Part shown: piece after piece, positions 26,278 to 35,503 of the stretch
Layout of the letters: each line of letters opens with the position of its first letter
How positions within the stretch are numbered: position 1 is the first letter of the stretch
DNA from: Hyphomicrobiales bacterium
Lineage (GTDB): Bacteria; Pseudomonadota; Alphaproteobacteria; Rhizobiales; Xanthobacteraceae
Length of the DNA stretch: 64,000 bases
Direction: 5' to 3'
NCBI GenBank assembly: GCA_017305535.1
Contig: JAFKKN010000012.1
Location: forward strand, 124,001-188,000
Notes under the pieces: model-generated
What the model was told of the DNA's origin: nothing
Database searches by the model: none
The model's input: the letters and a program-made list of their open reading frames with translations, nothing else
Translations under genes and position numbers: made by a program

Positions 26278-28440
26278 CTACGCATTTCCCTGCCCCAGCC
26301 GGAACGCGTTCTCGACGATGCGCAGACCCACCTCACCGCCCAGCGACATCAGCGACTCGGGGTGAAACTGCACGCCGCCGACCGGCAACGTCTTGTGTTC
26401 GATCGCCATCGCTACGCCGTCGTCCGTTGAAGCGGTGACCTGCAACACCTCCGGCATGCTGTCGCGTTTGACATAGAGCGAGTGATAACGGCCGATGGTG
26501 ATCTCGTTCGGCAAGCCATGCATCAAGGTGCCGCCACGCACCGCGACCCGCGACGGCCGCCCGTGCGCCGGTTGCGCCAACTGCCCGAGCTGGCCGCCAA
26601 AGTATTCGCCGATCGCCTGCACGCCGAGGCAGACGCCGAACACCGGCAGCTTCTTTGCGAGCGCGGTGTTGATGGTCTGCCTGATGCCGAAATCCTCCGG
26701 CCGCCCCGGCCCCGGCGACAATACCAGCAGATCGTAATTGCCGCCGTTGAGCATCGCCTGCGCGTGCTTGTAGCGGGTAACGCTCACCTCCGCGCCGACC
26801 TGCCGGAAGTAATCCGCCAGCATGTGCACAAAGCTGTCATCGTGGTCGATCAGCAGCACGCGCTTGCCGGAGCCGGTGGCGTCCGGCGCGACGCTCGAGA
26901 GCGGCTTCGGCGGATCGCCGCGCAGCGCCTGAAACAGCGCCGCCGCCTTGGTCTGGCACTCGCGATCTTCCGCCGCTGGATCGCTGTCGAACAGGCAGGT
27001 AGCGCCGACGCGCACCTCGGCCAGGCCGTCCTTCATGCGAATGGTGCGGATGGTGAGGCCGGTATTGATCGAGCCGTCGAAACCGACCACGCCGAACGCG
27101 CCCGCGTACCACCGTCGCGACGAGCGCTCGTTATCCTCGACGAATTGCATCGCCCATTTCTTCGGCGCGCCGGTCACCGTCACCGCCCAGGCGTGGGTGA
27201 GGAAAGCATCGAGCGCATCGAAGCCGGGGCGCAGGATGCCCTCGACGTGATCGACGGTGTGGAACAGTTTCGAATAGGTTTCGATCTGCCGCCGCGCGAG
27301 CACTTTGATCGTTCCCGGCATACAGATGCGCGCCTTGTCGTTACGGTCGACGTCGGTGCACATATTGAGTTCGAATTCGTCCTTCTGCGAATTCAGCAGC
27401 TCGCGAATTTTCTCGGCGTCACCGATGGCGTCGGCGCCACGAGCGATGGTGCCGGAGATCGGACAGGTTTCGATACGGCGGCCATCGGAGCGCACGAACA
27501 TTTCCGGCGATGCCGACACCAGAAACTCGCCATGGCCGAGATTGACCAGACCGCCATAGGGCGACGGATTGATCCGGCACAGCCGCTGAAAGACTTCGGC
27601 CGGCGTACGCTCACACGGTTCGCCGAATAGTTGTCCCGGCACCGCCTCGAATAGATCGCCGCGCGCGAAGGATGCACGCGCGGTCTCGACCGTCGCCTGA
27701 TACTCGCCCGGCGCGTGATCGGTGAAGCCTTGCCGGCCGGTCTTCGCGTAAACACTTTCGCCGGTATCGGTAGGCAAGCCTTCGGTGGATCGGCCGTTGT
27801 AGGCGAATTCGAAATTCAAGGTAACGCCGCGGCCGGTCGCGCGGTCATAAGCAAGCAGGCGGTCCGGAACGAACAGGACGATGTCACGCTGATCGGCCTC
27901 GCGCGCGCGCCGCTGCACCAGATCTTCCATCTGGAATACGAGATCGTAGGCAAACGCACCGTAAAGCCCGAGCAGCGGATCGATCGGCGATGCCAGCACC
28001 GCGACGATGGCTCGCACCAGCGACATCGCGCTGGCGCGGCGGGTACGCTGATCCTCATCGATCGGCGCTTCACCGCGCAGGATGTTTCCGGCAAGCTGCG
28101 TGGGCGCGGTTTCGGTGATCTCGAACGCGGGATCACGCAACGTCGCGCCAAGAAACGCAACCAGCACCTCGCCGCGCTTGTTGAGCGCGCGGATTTCAAA
28201 TCGGGTGCCGACCGTCTCCACCGCCAGCGGCGGATCGGCAAAACCCATGTCGAAGCTCTCGTAGCGGCCCGGCACCGTGGTACCCGAGGATAACACCACG
28301 CCACGGCGGCGATCGAGCAGATCGATCAGGGTATCGAGCGCCGCACCGCCGGTGAAGTGCGCCACGGTACGCGAAACCTCAAGACCACCGGCAGTCCGGT
28401 AGCTCGCTTGTGCGGGAAGCAGAAAGACAGTCCTGTTCAT
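26278..28440 (-). CDS. trpE(G): Anthranilate synthase, fused TrpE-TrpG
   Basis: 720-residue fusion that converts chorismate and glutamine to anthranilate, the first step of tryptophan synthesis. Residues 1 to about 510 are the chorismate-binding TrpE part (SPEMFVRSDGRRIETCPISG, DEFELNMCTDVDRNDKARIC). The glutamine amidotransferase part starts near residue 530 (VLLIDHDDSFVHMLADYF) with catalytic Cys in VFGVCLGVQAIGEYFGG and His/Glu in GGVQFHPESLMS. Fusion in this order is known in rhizobia and Azospirillum. Transcription is predicted to be controlled by the trpL leader and terminator at 28501-28610. Confidence 0.96.
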   Translation of the reverse strand: MNRTVFLLPAQASYRTAGGLEVSRTVAHFTGGAALDTLIDLLDRRRGVVLSSGTTVPGRYESFDMGFADPPLAVETVGTRFEIRALNKRGEVLVAFLGATLRDPAFEITETAPTQLAGNILRGEAPIDEDQRTRRASAMSLVRAIVAVLASPIDPLLGLYGAFAYDLVFQMEDLVQRRAREADQRDIVLFVPDRLLAYDRATGRGVTLNFEFAYNGRSTEGLPTDTGESVYAKTGRQGFTDHAPGEYQATVETARASFARGDLFEAVPGQLFGEPCERTPAEVFQRLCRINPSPYGGLVNLGHGEFLVSASPEMFVRSDGRRIETCPISGTIARGADAIGDAEKIRELLNSQKDEFELNMCTDVDRNDKARICMPGTIKVLARRQIETYSKLFHTVDHVEGILRPGFDALDAFLTHAWAVTVTGAPKKWAMQFVEDNERSSRRWYAGAFGVVGFDGSINTGLTIRTIRMKDGLAEVRVGATCLFDSDPAAEDRECQTKAAALFQALRGDPPKPLSSVAPDATGSGKRVLLIDHDDSFVHMLADYFRQVGAEVSVTRYKHAQAMLNGGNYDLLVLSPGPGRPEDFGIRQTINTALAKKLPVFGVCLGVQAIGEYFGGQLGQLAQPAHGRPSRVAVRGGTLMHGLPNEITIGRYHSLYVKRDSMPEVLQVTASTDDGVAMAIEHKTLPVGGVQFHPESLMSLGGEVGLRIVENAFRLGQGNA

Positions 28441-28500
28441 GGCATTCTCTTACGAAACTTGCCGAAGGAGCGCCACACAGGACAGGAATGCCAGATCACG

Positions 28501-28531
28501 AAAAAAGGCCGCCGTACTGCGAGGCGACCTT
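28501..28531 (-). terminator. trp attenuator terminator
   Basis: On the minus strand AAGGTCGCC (28531-28523) pairs with GGCGGCCTT (28513-28505, sharing its last Ts with the U-run) with one G-T wobble, followed by a run of T to 28501. It lies between the trpL leader peptide and trpE(G), as expected for an attenuator. An alternative hairpin CACCTT/AAGGTG over the leader stop codon (28561-28575) would act as the upstream 1:2 stem. Confidence 0.85.
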
Positions 28532-28565
28532 GACGATTGGGAAAACGAAATCGCACTGGCCACCT

Positions 28566-28610
28566 TCAGAAGGTGCGCCACCACAGACGGCTCTGGGACA
28601 CGGTGCTCAT
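28566..28610 (-). CDS. trpL: trp leader peptide, 14 aa
   Basis: The peptide is MSTVSQSRLWWRTF. Two consecutive Trp codons (TGG TGG) are followed shortly by a stop codon that lies in a hairpin. Position, size and tandem Trp codons match trpL of rhizobia, where the ribosome stalls when charged tRNA-Trp is scarce. In Sinorhizobium the trpL mRNA is leaderless; here the only plausible promoter would also start transcription at or next to the ATG. Confidence 0.88.
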   Translation of the reverse strand: MSTVSQSRLWWRTF

Positions 28611-28617
28611 GGCCGGC

Positions 28618-28646
28618 AAATCACCACGCCGGCGCGTCGGCGTCAA
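28618..28646 (-). promoter_or_regulatory. Possible trpL promoter
   Basis: TTGACG (28646-28641) is a good -35; 17 bases later TGATTT (28623-28618) is a poor -10. A transcription start 7-8 bases downstream of that would fall at the A of the trpL ATG (28610), giving a leaderless message as known in Sinorhizobium. The weak -10 keeps confidence moderate. Confidence 0.4.
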
Positions 28647-28672
28647 GAGTGGCCAAAGCCTTGCGGTATTGG

Positions 28673-29158
28673 TCACGCCAACCCCGCCGCAGCGGCGTCC
28701 CAGGTCAGGATGGTAAAATCGAGGTCACCCACGCCCTCTTCGACCACGCTCCAGCCGAGTTCCTCGTAGAGTGAGCGCCGTGATGGCCGTGCGGTGAGAT
28801 AGACCTTGGGCACGCCCAGATCCAGCGCGTAACGGGCTGCGTGAGCGATCAATTGCCTGCCGATGCGACGCGAGCGGAATTCCGGCTCGATCCAAACCGC
28901 CGCGACCCATGGCGTATATTGCGGCCGCTCGTCGAGGTCGGATGCGATCACCGACGCGGTGCCCGCGAACACCGCTCCCTCGTGGGCGACGAAAGCACGC
29001 GGCATACCGCCCGAGGCCAGCCCCTCCTTCATCCGCTCGGTGATGTAATCGAGCGGCACGCCATGCGGCTGCCACCACGCGCGCCAGATCCGGTCGGCGA
29101 CGGAATCGAAAAACTCCGGCCGATCCGTCAGATTGGAAATGGTGATGCCCATGGTCAT
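28673..29158 (-). CDS. GNAT family N-acetyltransferase
   Basis: 161-residue acetyltransferase-fold protein. The acetyl-CoA loop is RSRRIGRQLIAHAARYAL (near residue 100), preceded by the strand TPWVAAVWIEPEFR. The C-terminal YEELGWSVVEEG is typical. Substrate unknown. The start is ATG at 29158 or the one two codons later. It is upstream of trpL on the same strand, 62 bases away, but trp genes have their own likely promoter. It is divergent from the PEBP gene. Confidence 0.87.
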   Translation of the reverse strand: MTMGITISNLTDRPEFFDSVADRIWRAWWQPHGVPLDYITERMKEGLASGGMPRAFVAHEGAVFAGTASVIASDLDERPQYTPWVAAVWIEPEFRSRRIGRQLIAHAARYALDLGVPKVYLTARPSRRSLYEELGWSVVEEGVGDLDFTILTWDAAAAGLA

Positions 29159-29278
29159 GTGTCTGGCATAGGCAACGGTTCGTGGCCGGTCAATCCGACA
29201 TCAAATGCCGTTTCCATCCTCTCGCGGCCTGCTCTAAAATTCCGGCCATCCGAAAGACTCTTCGAACTCAGGGAGAAC

Positions 29279-29779
29279 ATGATGACGTTCAAGGTTGAAA
29301 GCGACAGCTTCAAGGATGGCGACTACCTCGGCAAGGACCACATCCTGTCCGCCGATTTCGGATTCGGCTGTGCCGGCGGCAACAGGTCGCCGCATCTGCG
29401 CTGGAGCGGCGTGCCGGAAGGCACCAAGAGCTTCTCCGTCACCTGCTTCGATCCCGACGCGCCGACCGGGAGCGGCTTCTGGCACTGGGTGGTGGTCAAC
29501 ATTCCAGCCAACATTACCGAGCTCGCGCTGGATGCGGGTAACCCCGCAAGCGGCAAACTGCCGGCGGGCGCGTTGCAGACCCGCACCGATTTCGGCGCGG
29601 CCGGCTATGGCGGCCCCTGCCCGCCGGAAGGCGACCATCCGCACCGCTATTTCTTCACCGTGCATGCCGTGAAAGGCGAAATCTCCGCCACCCCCGAGAC
29701 GTCAGCCGCCGTGGTCGGTTTCCAGCTTCACTTCAACACGCTGGCGAAGTCGGCCGTGATGGGACTGTTCAAGCGATAA
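29279..29779 (+). CDS. YbhB/YbcL family PEBP (Raf kinase inhibitor-like) protein
   Basis: 166-residue protein of the phosphatidylethanolamine-binding family. Ligand-site motifs are FDPDAPTGSGFWHWVV and GYGGPCPPEGDHPHRYFFTV, in the expected order, with RSPHLRWSGVPEGTKSF before them. No signal peptide, so cytosolic. Bacterial members have no settled function. A GGGAGA site precedes two adjacent ATG codons at 29279 and 29282. Confidence 0.92.
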   Translation: MMTFKVESDSFKDGDYLGKDHILSADFGFGCAGGNRSPHLRWSGVPEGTKSFSVTCFDPDAPTGSGFWHWVVVNIPANITELALDAGNPASGKLPAGALQTRTDFGAAGYGGPCPPEGDHPHRYFFTVHAVKGEISATPETSAAVVGFQLHFNTLAKSAVMGLFKR

Positions 29780-29820
29780 ACGGAAGCGGCGCGTCCGGAG
29801 GACGGCCTCTCCACAACAAC

Positions 29821-29846
29821 GTCGTCCCTGCGAAGGCGGGGACGAC
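29821..29846. repeat. Short palindrome (GTCGTCCCTGC family)
   Basis: GTCGTCCC and GGGACGAC are perfect 8-base arms around TGCGAAGGCG. The same sequence family forms the arms of the larger element at 45388-45522. Confidence 0.7.
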
Positions 29847-29917
29847 TACTCGTTTTCAATCGGCGGCTCACGTCGTTCGCTTAGTCGTTCTCGCGATCTC
29901 AAATCACCGGCACAAAC

Positions 29918-29945
29918 AAAAAGCCCCCGCAAAGCGGGGGCTTTT
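29918..29945. terminator. Strong bidirectional intrinsic terminator
   Basis: GCCCCCGC and GCGGGGGC form a perfect 8-base stem around AAA, flanked by AAAAA on the left and TTTT on the right, so it works in either direction. It terminates the minus-strand bc1 genes and probably the plus-strand PEBP gene. Confidence 0.92.
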
Positions 29946-29968
29946 CATTCTAGATCAGGTCCGTGCGA

Positions 29969-32035
29969 TCAGTGCGCGTTGGCCCAGACCTTTTTCTTGG
30001 TGAAGTAGAGCAGGCCCGCGAAGATGATGAGGAAGATCATCACCTGCATGCCGAGGCGCTTGCGCGCTTCGAGATGCGGCTCCGCGGCCCACATCAGGAA
30101 CGTCGCCACGTCGTGCGCATATTGCGAAACGGTCTGCGGCGTGCCGTCGTCGTAGGTCACCTGGTCGTTCGACAGCGGCTTCGGCATCTTGATGGCGTGA
30201 CCGGGGAAGTACTTGTTGTAGTACGAACCCTCGGGGACAGTGATGCCAGCCGGCGGATTGTCGGCATACCCTTGCAGGATCGCATCGACGTAGTTCGGAC
30301 CCTGCTCCTGGAACTGGGTGAAGAAGTCGAAGATGAACTGCGGGAAACCGCGGGCATAGGACCGCGCCTTGGCAATCAAGGACAGGTCCGGCGGCAGCGC
30401 CCCGCCGTTGGAAGCGCGAGCAGCGTTATCGTTCGGGAACGGCGCCGGGAACTTGTCGGCGACGCGGCCCGGACGCTCGAACATCTCGCCGGCGTCGTTG
30501 GGACCATCCTGCACCTTGTAGTCGGCCGCAACTGCCGCCGCCTGCGCCGGAGTGAAGCCTGGGCCACCCTCATCGGCCAGATTGCGGAAGTGCAACAGGT
30601 TCATCGAGTGACAGGTCGAGCAGACTTCCTTGTAGACCTTGTAGCCGCGCTGCAAGGCACCACGATCGAACTTGCCGAACGGACCAGCGAACGACCAGGA
30701 CAGCGACGGCGGGTTCTCGGAGTGATCCGCCGCCTTGGCCTGCTGCACACCGCCGGTGAGCAACGCGGCACCAGCCAGCAGCGCCACCGCGATCGACGCA
30801 ACGGCCTTCTTGCCGGACTTCGCCAGCACGTCGTCAGCGATCGAGTTCGGCACCGCGCGCGGCGTCTCGATGCGGCTGAGGATCGGCAGCACGATCAGGA
30901 AGTAAGCGAAGTAGCAGAACGTCAGGATGCGACCGACGGTGACATAGATACCCTCAGCCGGCTTGCCGCCGAGCCAACCCAACAGCACGCAGATCACGAC
31001 GAAGATCCAGAAGAACTGCTTGGCAAGCGGACGATAGCGCAGCGAACGGGTCTTGGCGCTGTCGAGCCACGGCAGGAAGGCCAGCACGAGGATCGCGCTG
31101 AACATCGCAATGACACCGCCGAGCTTGCTCGGGATCGAACGCAGGATTGCGTAGAACGGCAGGTAGTACCATTCGGGCACGATGTGCGCCGGGGTGACGC
31201 CCGGGTTGGCCTGCACGTAGTTCTCCGCATCGCCGAGGTAGTTCGGCATGTAGAAGATGAACCATGCGAAGAAGATCAGGAAGCAGGCCATGCCGAACCC
31301 GTCCTTGATGGTCGCGTAAGGCGTGAACGGCACGGTATCCTTCTCGGTCTTCGGCTCGACGCCGGCCGGGTTGTTCTGACCGGCGACGTGCAGAGCCCAG
31401 ACGTGCAGCACGACGACGCCGGCAATCACGAACGGCAGCAGGTAGTGCAGCGAGAAGAAGCGATTCAGCGTCGGATTGCCGACCGAATAGCCACCCCACA
31501 GCAGCGTCACGATGCTCTCGCCGACGTAAGGAATTGCCGAGAACAGGTTGGTGATGACGGTGGCGCCCCAGAAGCTCATCTGGCCCCACGGCAGCACGTA
31601 GCCCATGAAGCCGGTGGCCATCATCAGCAGATAGATGATGACGCCGAGGATCCAGAGCACTTCGCGCGGCGCCTTGTATGACCCGTAGTAGAGACCGCGG
31701 AACATGTGGATGTAGACGGCAATGAAGAACATCGACGCACCGGCGGCGTGCATGTTGCGCAGCAGCCAGCCGTAGTTGACGTCACGGACGATCGCCTCAA
31801 CCGAGTTGAAGGCCATATCGACGTGCGGCGTATAATGCATCGCCAGGATGATGCCGGTGACGATCTGAAGCGCCAGCATCATCGAGAGGATGCCGCCGAA
31901 GGTCCACCAGTAGTTCAGGTTGCGCGGCGTCGGATAGGCCACGAACGAGGAATGGATAAGGCCGCCGATCGGCAGGCGCGTTTCCAGCCATTTCAGAAAG
32001 CCGTTTTGTGGCTGGTAGGTCGAGGGTCCGCTCAT
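29969..32035 (-). CDS. fbcH: Cytochrome b / cytochrome c1 fusion of the bc1 complex
   Basis: 688-residue polyprotein of the quinol:cytochrome c reductase in the inner membrane. Residues 1 to about 410 are cytochrome b, with its many membrane segments, [19 protein letters not shown] and the quinol-site [16 protein letters not shown]. An internal export signal ([19 protein letters not shown] ending QAKAA) then precedes cytochrome c1, whose heme site CSTCH is at about residue 472. The C-terminal anchor [16 protein letters not shown] completes it. In Bradyrhizobium the fbcH product is cleaved into the two cytochromes. It follows the Rieske gene. Confidence 0.97.
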   Translation of the reverse strand: MSGPSTYQPQNGFLKWLETRLPIGGLIHSSFVAYPTPRNLNYWWTFGGILSMMLALQIVTGIILAMHYTPHVDMAFNSVEAIVRDVNYGWLLRNMHAAGASMFFIAVYIHMFRGLYYGSYKAPREVLWILGVIIYLLMMATGFMGYVLPWGQMSFWGATVITNLFSAIPYVGESIVTLLWGGYSVGNPTLNRFFSLHYLLPFVIAGVVVLHVWALHVAGQNNPAGVEPKTEKDTVPFTPYATIKDGFGMACFLIFFAWFIFYMPNYLGDAENYVQANPGVTPAHIVPEWYYLPFYAILRSIPSKLGGVIAMFSAILVLAFLPWLDSAKTRSLRYRPLAKQFFWIFVVICVLLGWLGGKPAEGIYVTVGRILTFCYFAYFLIVLPILSRIETPRAVPNSIADDVLAKSGKKAVASIAVALLAGAALLTGGVQQAKAADHSENPPSLSWSFAGPFGKFDRGALQRGYKVYKEVCSTCHSMNLLHFRNLADEGGPGFTPAQAAAVAADYKVQDGPNDAGEMFERPGRVADKFPAPFPNDNAARASNGGALPPDLSLIAKARSYARGFPQFIFDFFTQFQEQGPNYVDAILQGYADNPPAGITVPEGSYYNKYFPGHAIKMPKPLSNDQVTYDDGTPQTVSQYAHDVATFLMWAAEPHLEARKRLGMQVMIFLIIFAGLLYFTKKKVWANAH

Positions 32036-32104
32036 GATGCGATCCTAGAAATTATGCGGCAGCGCTGTTGACGAAGGCTATGCGAAGACGTGCGAAAGCC
32101 AACA

Positions 32105-32632
32105 TCAACCAATCTGAACCTTGGTGTCGGAAACAAACTTGTAGGGGGGAATCGGCAGGTTGGCCGGCGCGGGCCCCTGTCGGATGCGGCCGGAGCTGTC
32201 GTACTGCGATCCATGGCAAGGGCAGAAGAAGCCGTCATAATTGCCCTCATGAGCGATCGGAATGCAGCCAAGGTGGGTGCAGATGCCGATCACAACCAGC
32301 CAGTTGTCATGGCCTTCCTTGACGCGGGCCTGGTCCGTTTCCGGGTCCGGCAGGCTCGCGACCGGAACGGCGCGCGCCTCGTCGATCTGCTTCTTGGTGC
32401 GGTTCATGATGTAGATCGGCTTGCCGCGCCAGAACACCTTGATGTCCTGACCGGACGCGATCGGGGTCAGATCGACCTCGATCGGAGCACCAGCGGCAAC
32501 CGTTGATGCGTCAGGATTCATTTGTGAAATCAGCGGCCAGACGAAAGCTGCCGCCCCCACTGCGGCAGCGGCTCCCGTAGCCACGTAAAGGAAATCACGG
32601 CGTGTCGGATCCGCCGAAGACGCTGTCGTCAC
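32105..32632 (-). CDS. petA: Rieske iron-sulfur subunit of the bc1 complex
   Basis: 175-residue [2Fe-2S] protein (fbcF in Bradyrhizobium). The N-terminus [20 protein letters not shown] is a twin-arginine signal that stays as membrane anchor. Cluster ligands are C118 and H120 (CTHLGC) and C137 and H140 (CPCHGSQYD); C123 and C139 should form the stabilising disulfide. The GTG at 32632 is chosen because it gives the normal short N-terminus; in-frame starts further up do not. It is followed after 69 bases by fbcH. Confidence 0.95.
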   Translation of the reverse strand: MTTASSADPTRRDFLYVATGAAAAVGAAAFVWPLISQMNPDASTVAAGAPIEVDLTPIASGQDIKVFWRGKPIYIMNRTKKQIDEARAVPVASLPDPETDQARVKEGHDNWLVVIGICTHLGCIPIAHEGNYDGFFCPCHGSQYDSSGRIRQGPAPANLPIPPYKFVSDTKVQIG

Positions 32633-32910
32633 GATTCCAAACCCTTTCTCTCCTGCAACCAGCCCCCAATCCCGGAAAGAGCCGCGAAAGCGGCCGGGAC
32701 GGACTGCCGGCGCCCGCGACCCCCGCGGCGGCAGAATGTGACCGCATATCCCGCCCGAACGGGCAGAACAGACAGTCCAGAATCGTTCTATTGGCACCCT
32801 TGCCGATGGAGCGCAAGCCCGCTATCGGCTGAGCCGCGTGCAATGCACGAAAACCGCTGAATCCGGCGAAAGATTTCCGTCGTCTCAGTGGTCCCGAAAG
32901 GACGGCGTCC

Positions 32911-33381
32911 ATGCAGATCGCGCTCTATCAGCCCGACATTCCCCAGAACACCGGAACGATTCTGCGGCTGTGTGCCTGCCTGCGGGTTGACGCCCATATC
33001 ATCGAGCCCGCCGGCTTCCCGATTTCGGACCGGCACTTCCGCCGTTCCGGCATGGATTACCTCGACCAGGTCAGCATCACCCGGCACGATTCCTGGACCA
33101 AATTCGAGCAATGGCGCGCGGCGTCAGGGGCGCGGCTACTGCTGTTCACCACCAAAGGCAGCCGCTCCTACCTTGATCACAGCTATAAGCCGACCGATAT
33201 CCTCCTTTTCGGGCGGGAAAGCGCCGGCGTCCCCGAGGCCGTCGCGGACGTCGCCGACGCCCGGCTCCTGATCCCGATCGCGCCCGGCCTGCGCTCGCTC
33301 AATGTCGCCATGGCGGCGGCCATGGCGGTGGGCGAGGCGCTTCGCCAGACCGACACGACCATGCTGGAGACCAGCCGGTGA
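32911..33381 (+). CDS. trmL: tRNA (cytidine/uridine-34 2'-O)-methyltransferase
   Basis: 156-residue SPOUT-class methylase for the wobble nucleotide of tRNA-Leu. The N-terminus MQIALYQPDIPQNTGTILRL, the LLFGRESAGVPEAVAD motif and the knot motif LRSLNVAMAAAMAVGEALRQ are diagnostic. An AAGGAC site precedes the ATG. Its TGA overlaps the GTG start of queE (GTGA). Confidence 0.94.
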   Translation: MQIALYQPDIPQNTGTILRLCACLRVDAHIIEPAGFPISDRHFRRSGMDYLDQVSITRHDSWTKFEQWRAASGARLLLFTTKGSRSYLDHSYKPTDILLFGRESAGVPEAVADVADARLLIPIAPGLRSLNVAMAAAMAVGEALRQTDTTMLETSR

Positions 33382-34007
33382 GCTATGCCGTCAAGGAAAT
33401 CTTCCTGACTTTACAAGGCGAAGGCGCCCATGCCGGCCGCGCCGCGGTGTTCTGCCGGTTCTCGGGCTGCAACCTATGGAGCGGCCGGGAGGAAGATCGC
33501 GCCTCAGCGGTCTGCACGTTTTGCGATACAGACTTCGTCGGCATGGACGGCACGCTAGGCGGGCGCTATGGCACCGCCGACGACTTGGCCGACACTGTGG
33601 CCGCGCAATGGGCCGGCACGAGCGAGCGTTACGTGGTATTGACCGGTGGCGAGCCGCTGTTGCAGGTGGACGAGGCGCTGGTGGCGGCACTGCACGCGCG
33701 TGGCTTCACCATCGCCATCGAGACCAACGGCACCGTCGATCCGCCGAACGGCATCGACTGGATTTGTGTCAGCCCGAAAGCTGGCGCGAATTTGCGGATT
33801 CGCAAAGGCCACGAGCTCAAACTGGTCTATCCGCAGGCCGAGAACCGGCCGGAAGATTTCGCGGGCCTGCCATTCGAGCGCTTCTCGTTGCAGCCGCTCG
33901 ATGGTCCGGATGTCGTGGAGAACACCGCGCTGGCGATCGACTACTGTCTGCGCCATCCGCAATGGCGGCTGAGCGTCCAGACGCACAAGACGCTGGGGAT
34001 CAGGTAG
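33378..34007 (+). CDS. queE: 7-carboxy-7-deazaguanine synthase
   Basis: Radical SAM enzyme of 209 residues in the queuosine pathway; forms CDG from 6-carboxytetrahydropterin. The cluster motif is the variant C-x14-C-x2-C (C31, C46, C49), known for one QueE subgroup, rather than the usual C-x3-C-x2-C. The SAM-binding segment is VVLTGGEPLLQVD. GTG start overlaps the trmL stop by one GTGA. The queD-like gene follows after about 107 bases. Confidence 0.94.
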   Translation: MSYAVKEIFLTLQGEGAHAGRAAVFCRFSGCNLWSGREEDRASAVCTFCDTDFVGMDGTLGGRYGTADDLADTVAAQWAGTSERYVVLTGGEPLLQVDEALVAALHARGFTIAIETNGTVDPPNGIDWICVSPKAGANLRIRKGHELKLVYPQAENRPEDFAGLPFERFSLQPLDGPDVVENTALAIDYCLRHPQWRLSVQTHKTLGIR

Positions 34008-34114
34008 TTGATAGGGCAGCCACAAATACAGGCGTCATGTGCGGGTCAAGCCCGGCAACGACGCGGCAGTTGTGAATGAGTCCGAATTGGACTGATCAGG
34101 AGTTGAAACTACCC

Positions 34115-34480
34115 ATGTGGGAATTGACCAAGTCGTTTCATTTCGAGGCCGCGCATGCGCTGCCGGGAACGACGCTGGGAGAAGCCAGCCAGGAAATCCA
34201 CGGCCACTCCTTCCGCGCCGAGGTGGCGATCCGCGGCACGCCCGACCCCGCGACCGGTATGCTGCTCGATCTCGGCCTGCTGGAGCGCGCGCTCGGCGAC
34301 GTCCGCAAGACGCTCGACCACAAGTTTCTCAACAACATCGAGGCGCTCGGCGCGCCGACGCTGGAAAACATCACACGTTTCATCTGGGAACGCGTGCAGC
34401 ACGCGGGCCACGTCACCCGCGTCAGCGTCTATCGCGACAGTTGCCACGAATCCTGCACTTACTTCGGGCCGCAGACCTGA
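34115..34480 (+). CDS. queD: 6-carboxytetrahydropterin synthase-like protein (QueD/PTPS family)
   Basis: 121-residue PTPS-fold protein. The zinc ligands are H14 (FEAAHAL) and H29, H31 (IHGHSF), as in QueD. The catalytic Cys of QueD and PTPS (CxxxHGH) is replaced by S25 (SQEIHGH). The catalytic-triad region LDHKFLNNI and the C-terminal CTYFGPQT are present. Context (queE next door) supports queuosine synthesis, but the Ser substitution means activity or reaction may differ. ATG at 34115 with CAGGAG upstream. Confidence 0.83.
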   Translation: MWELTKSFHFEAAHALPGTTLGEASQEIHGHSFRAEVAIRGTPDPATGMLLDLGLLERALGDVRKTLDHKFLNNIEALGAPTLENITRFIWERVQHAGHVTRVSVYRDSCHESCTYFGPQT

Positions 34481-34489
34481 AAGCCGTCC

Positions 34490-34566
34490 CCTGAGGAGCG
34501 CGCACTTGCGCGCCTCGAAGGGCGACGGCAGCGATCCTTCGAGGCTCGCTGCGCTCGCACCTCAGG
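34490..34566. repeat. Nested palindrome before hemF
   Basis: CCTGAGG (34490) pairs with CCTCAGG (34560), and inside it CCTCGAAGG (34513) pairs with CCTTCGAGG (34536). Two nested perfect inverted repeats in a gene-free gap; likely a dispersed element of this chromosome, but only one copy is seen in the window. Confidence 0.65.
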
Positions 34567-34606
34567 ATGACGCGACCACGAACACAGCAAAGACCAGGAG
34601 CCGCGC

Positions 34607-35494
34607 ATGGACGTTTCCCTCATCGATCAGCACAAGTCCTCCGCCCGCGCCTGGTTCGAATCCCTGCGCAACCAGATCTGCGCGGCCTTTGAAAAACTGG
34701 AAGACGATGCGCCCGCGTCGCTCTATCCCGGCAGCGCGGGGCGTTTCGTTCGCACGCCGTGGGATCGCACCGATCACACCGGCCAGCCCGGTGGCGGCGG
34801 CGTGATGTCGGTGATGCGCGGCCGGCTGTTCGAAAAAGTCGGCGTGCATTGCTCGACGGTGCATGGCGAATTCGCCCCGGAGTTTCGCGCGCAGATTCCC
34901 GGCGCCAGCGACGATCCGCGCTTCTGGGCCTCCGGCATTTCGCTCATCGCGCATATGCATAATCCGCACGTGCCGGCGGTGCATATGAACACCCGCTTCG
35001 TGGTGACGACGAAAGCATGGTTCGGCGGCGGTGCCGATCTCACGCCGGTGCTCGATCGCCGGCGCACGCAAGAGGATGCCGACACGCAGGCGTTTCATGC
35101 CGCGATGAAGGACGCATGCGATGCGCACGCCAGGATCGCGCCCTACGACAAGTACAAGGCCTGGTGCGACGAATATTTCTATCTGCCGCATCGCAAGGAA
35201 GCGCGCGGCATCGGCGGTATCTTCTACGATTGGCACGACTCGACCGACTGGGACGCCGACTTCGCCTTCACGCAGGACGTCGGCCGTGCCTTCCTGAACA
35301 TCTACCCCAAACTGGTGCGCCGTAACTTCAACGACGCATGGACGCCGGCAGACCGCGAGGAGCAGCTCATCCGTCGCGGCCGCTATGTCGAGTTCAACTT
35401 GCTCTACGATCGCGGCACCATCTTCGGCTTGAAGACCGGCGGCAACGTCGATTCGATCCTGTCGTCGATGCCGCCCGAGGTGAAGTGGCCGTAA
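34607..35494 (+). CDS. hemF: Oxygen-dependent coproporphyrinogen III oxidase
   Basis: Aerobic heme-pathway enzyme of 295 residues converting coproporphyrinogen III to protoporphyrinogen IX. Family segments are [66 protein letters not shown] and [22 protein letters not shown] precedes the ATG. No FNR/FixK-type box seen upstream. Convergent with cca, with 9 bases between stops. Confidence 0.97.
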   Translation: MDVSLIDQHKSSARAWFESLRNQICAAFEKLEDDAPASLYPGSAGRFVRTPWDRTDHTGQPGGGGVMSVMRGRLFEKVGVHCSTVHGEFAPEFRAQIPGASDDPRFWASGISLIAHMHNPHVPAVHMNTRFVVTTKAWFGGGADLTPVLDRRRTQEDADTQAFHAAMKDACDAHARIAPYDKYKAWCDEYFYLPHRKEARGIGGIFYDWHDSTDWDADFAFTQDVGRAFLNIYPKLVRRNFNDAWTPADREEQLIRRGRYVEFNLLYDRGTIFGLKTGGNVDSILSSMPPEVKWP

Positions 35495-35503
35495 TATCTC
35501 GCG

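Noticed and set aside
26482-27630. 382-codon plus-strand frame inside trpE(G)
   Set aside because: Antisense shadow; no protein features, and trpE(G) is certain.
29963-31681. 572-codon plus-strand frame antisense to fbcH, and 524 codons antisense to aceA
   Set aside because: Both are antisense artefacts, rich in Arg/His/Asp low-complexity as expected for shadows.
34035-34068. REP-like element between queE and queD
   Set aside because: Only fragments of the CGTCAT...CCCGG pattern are present, without clear inverted ends, so it was not listed as a repeat.
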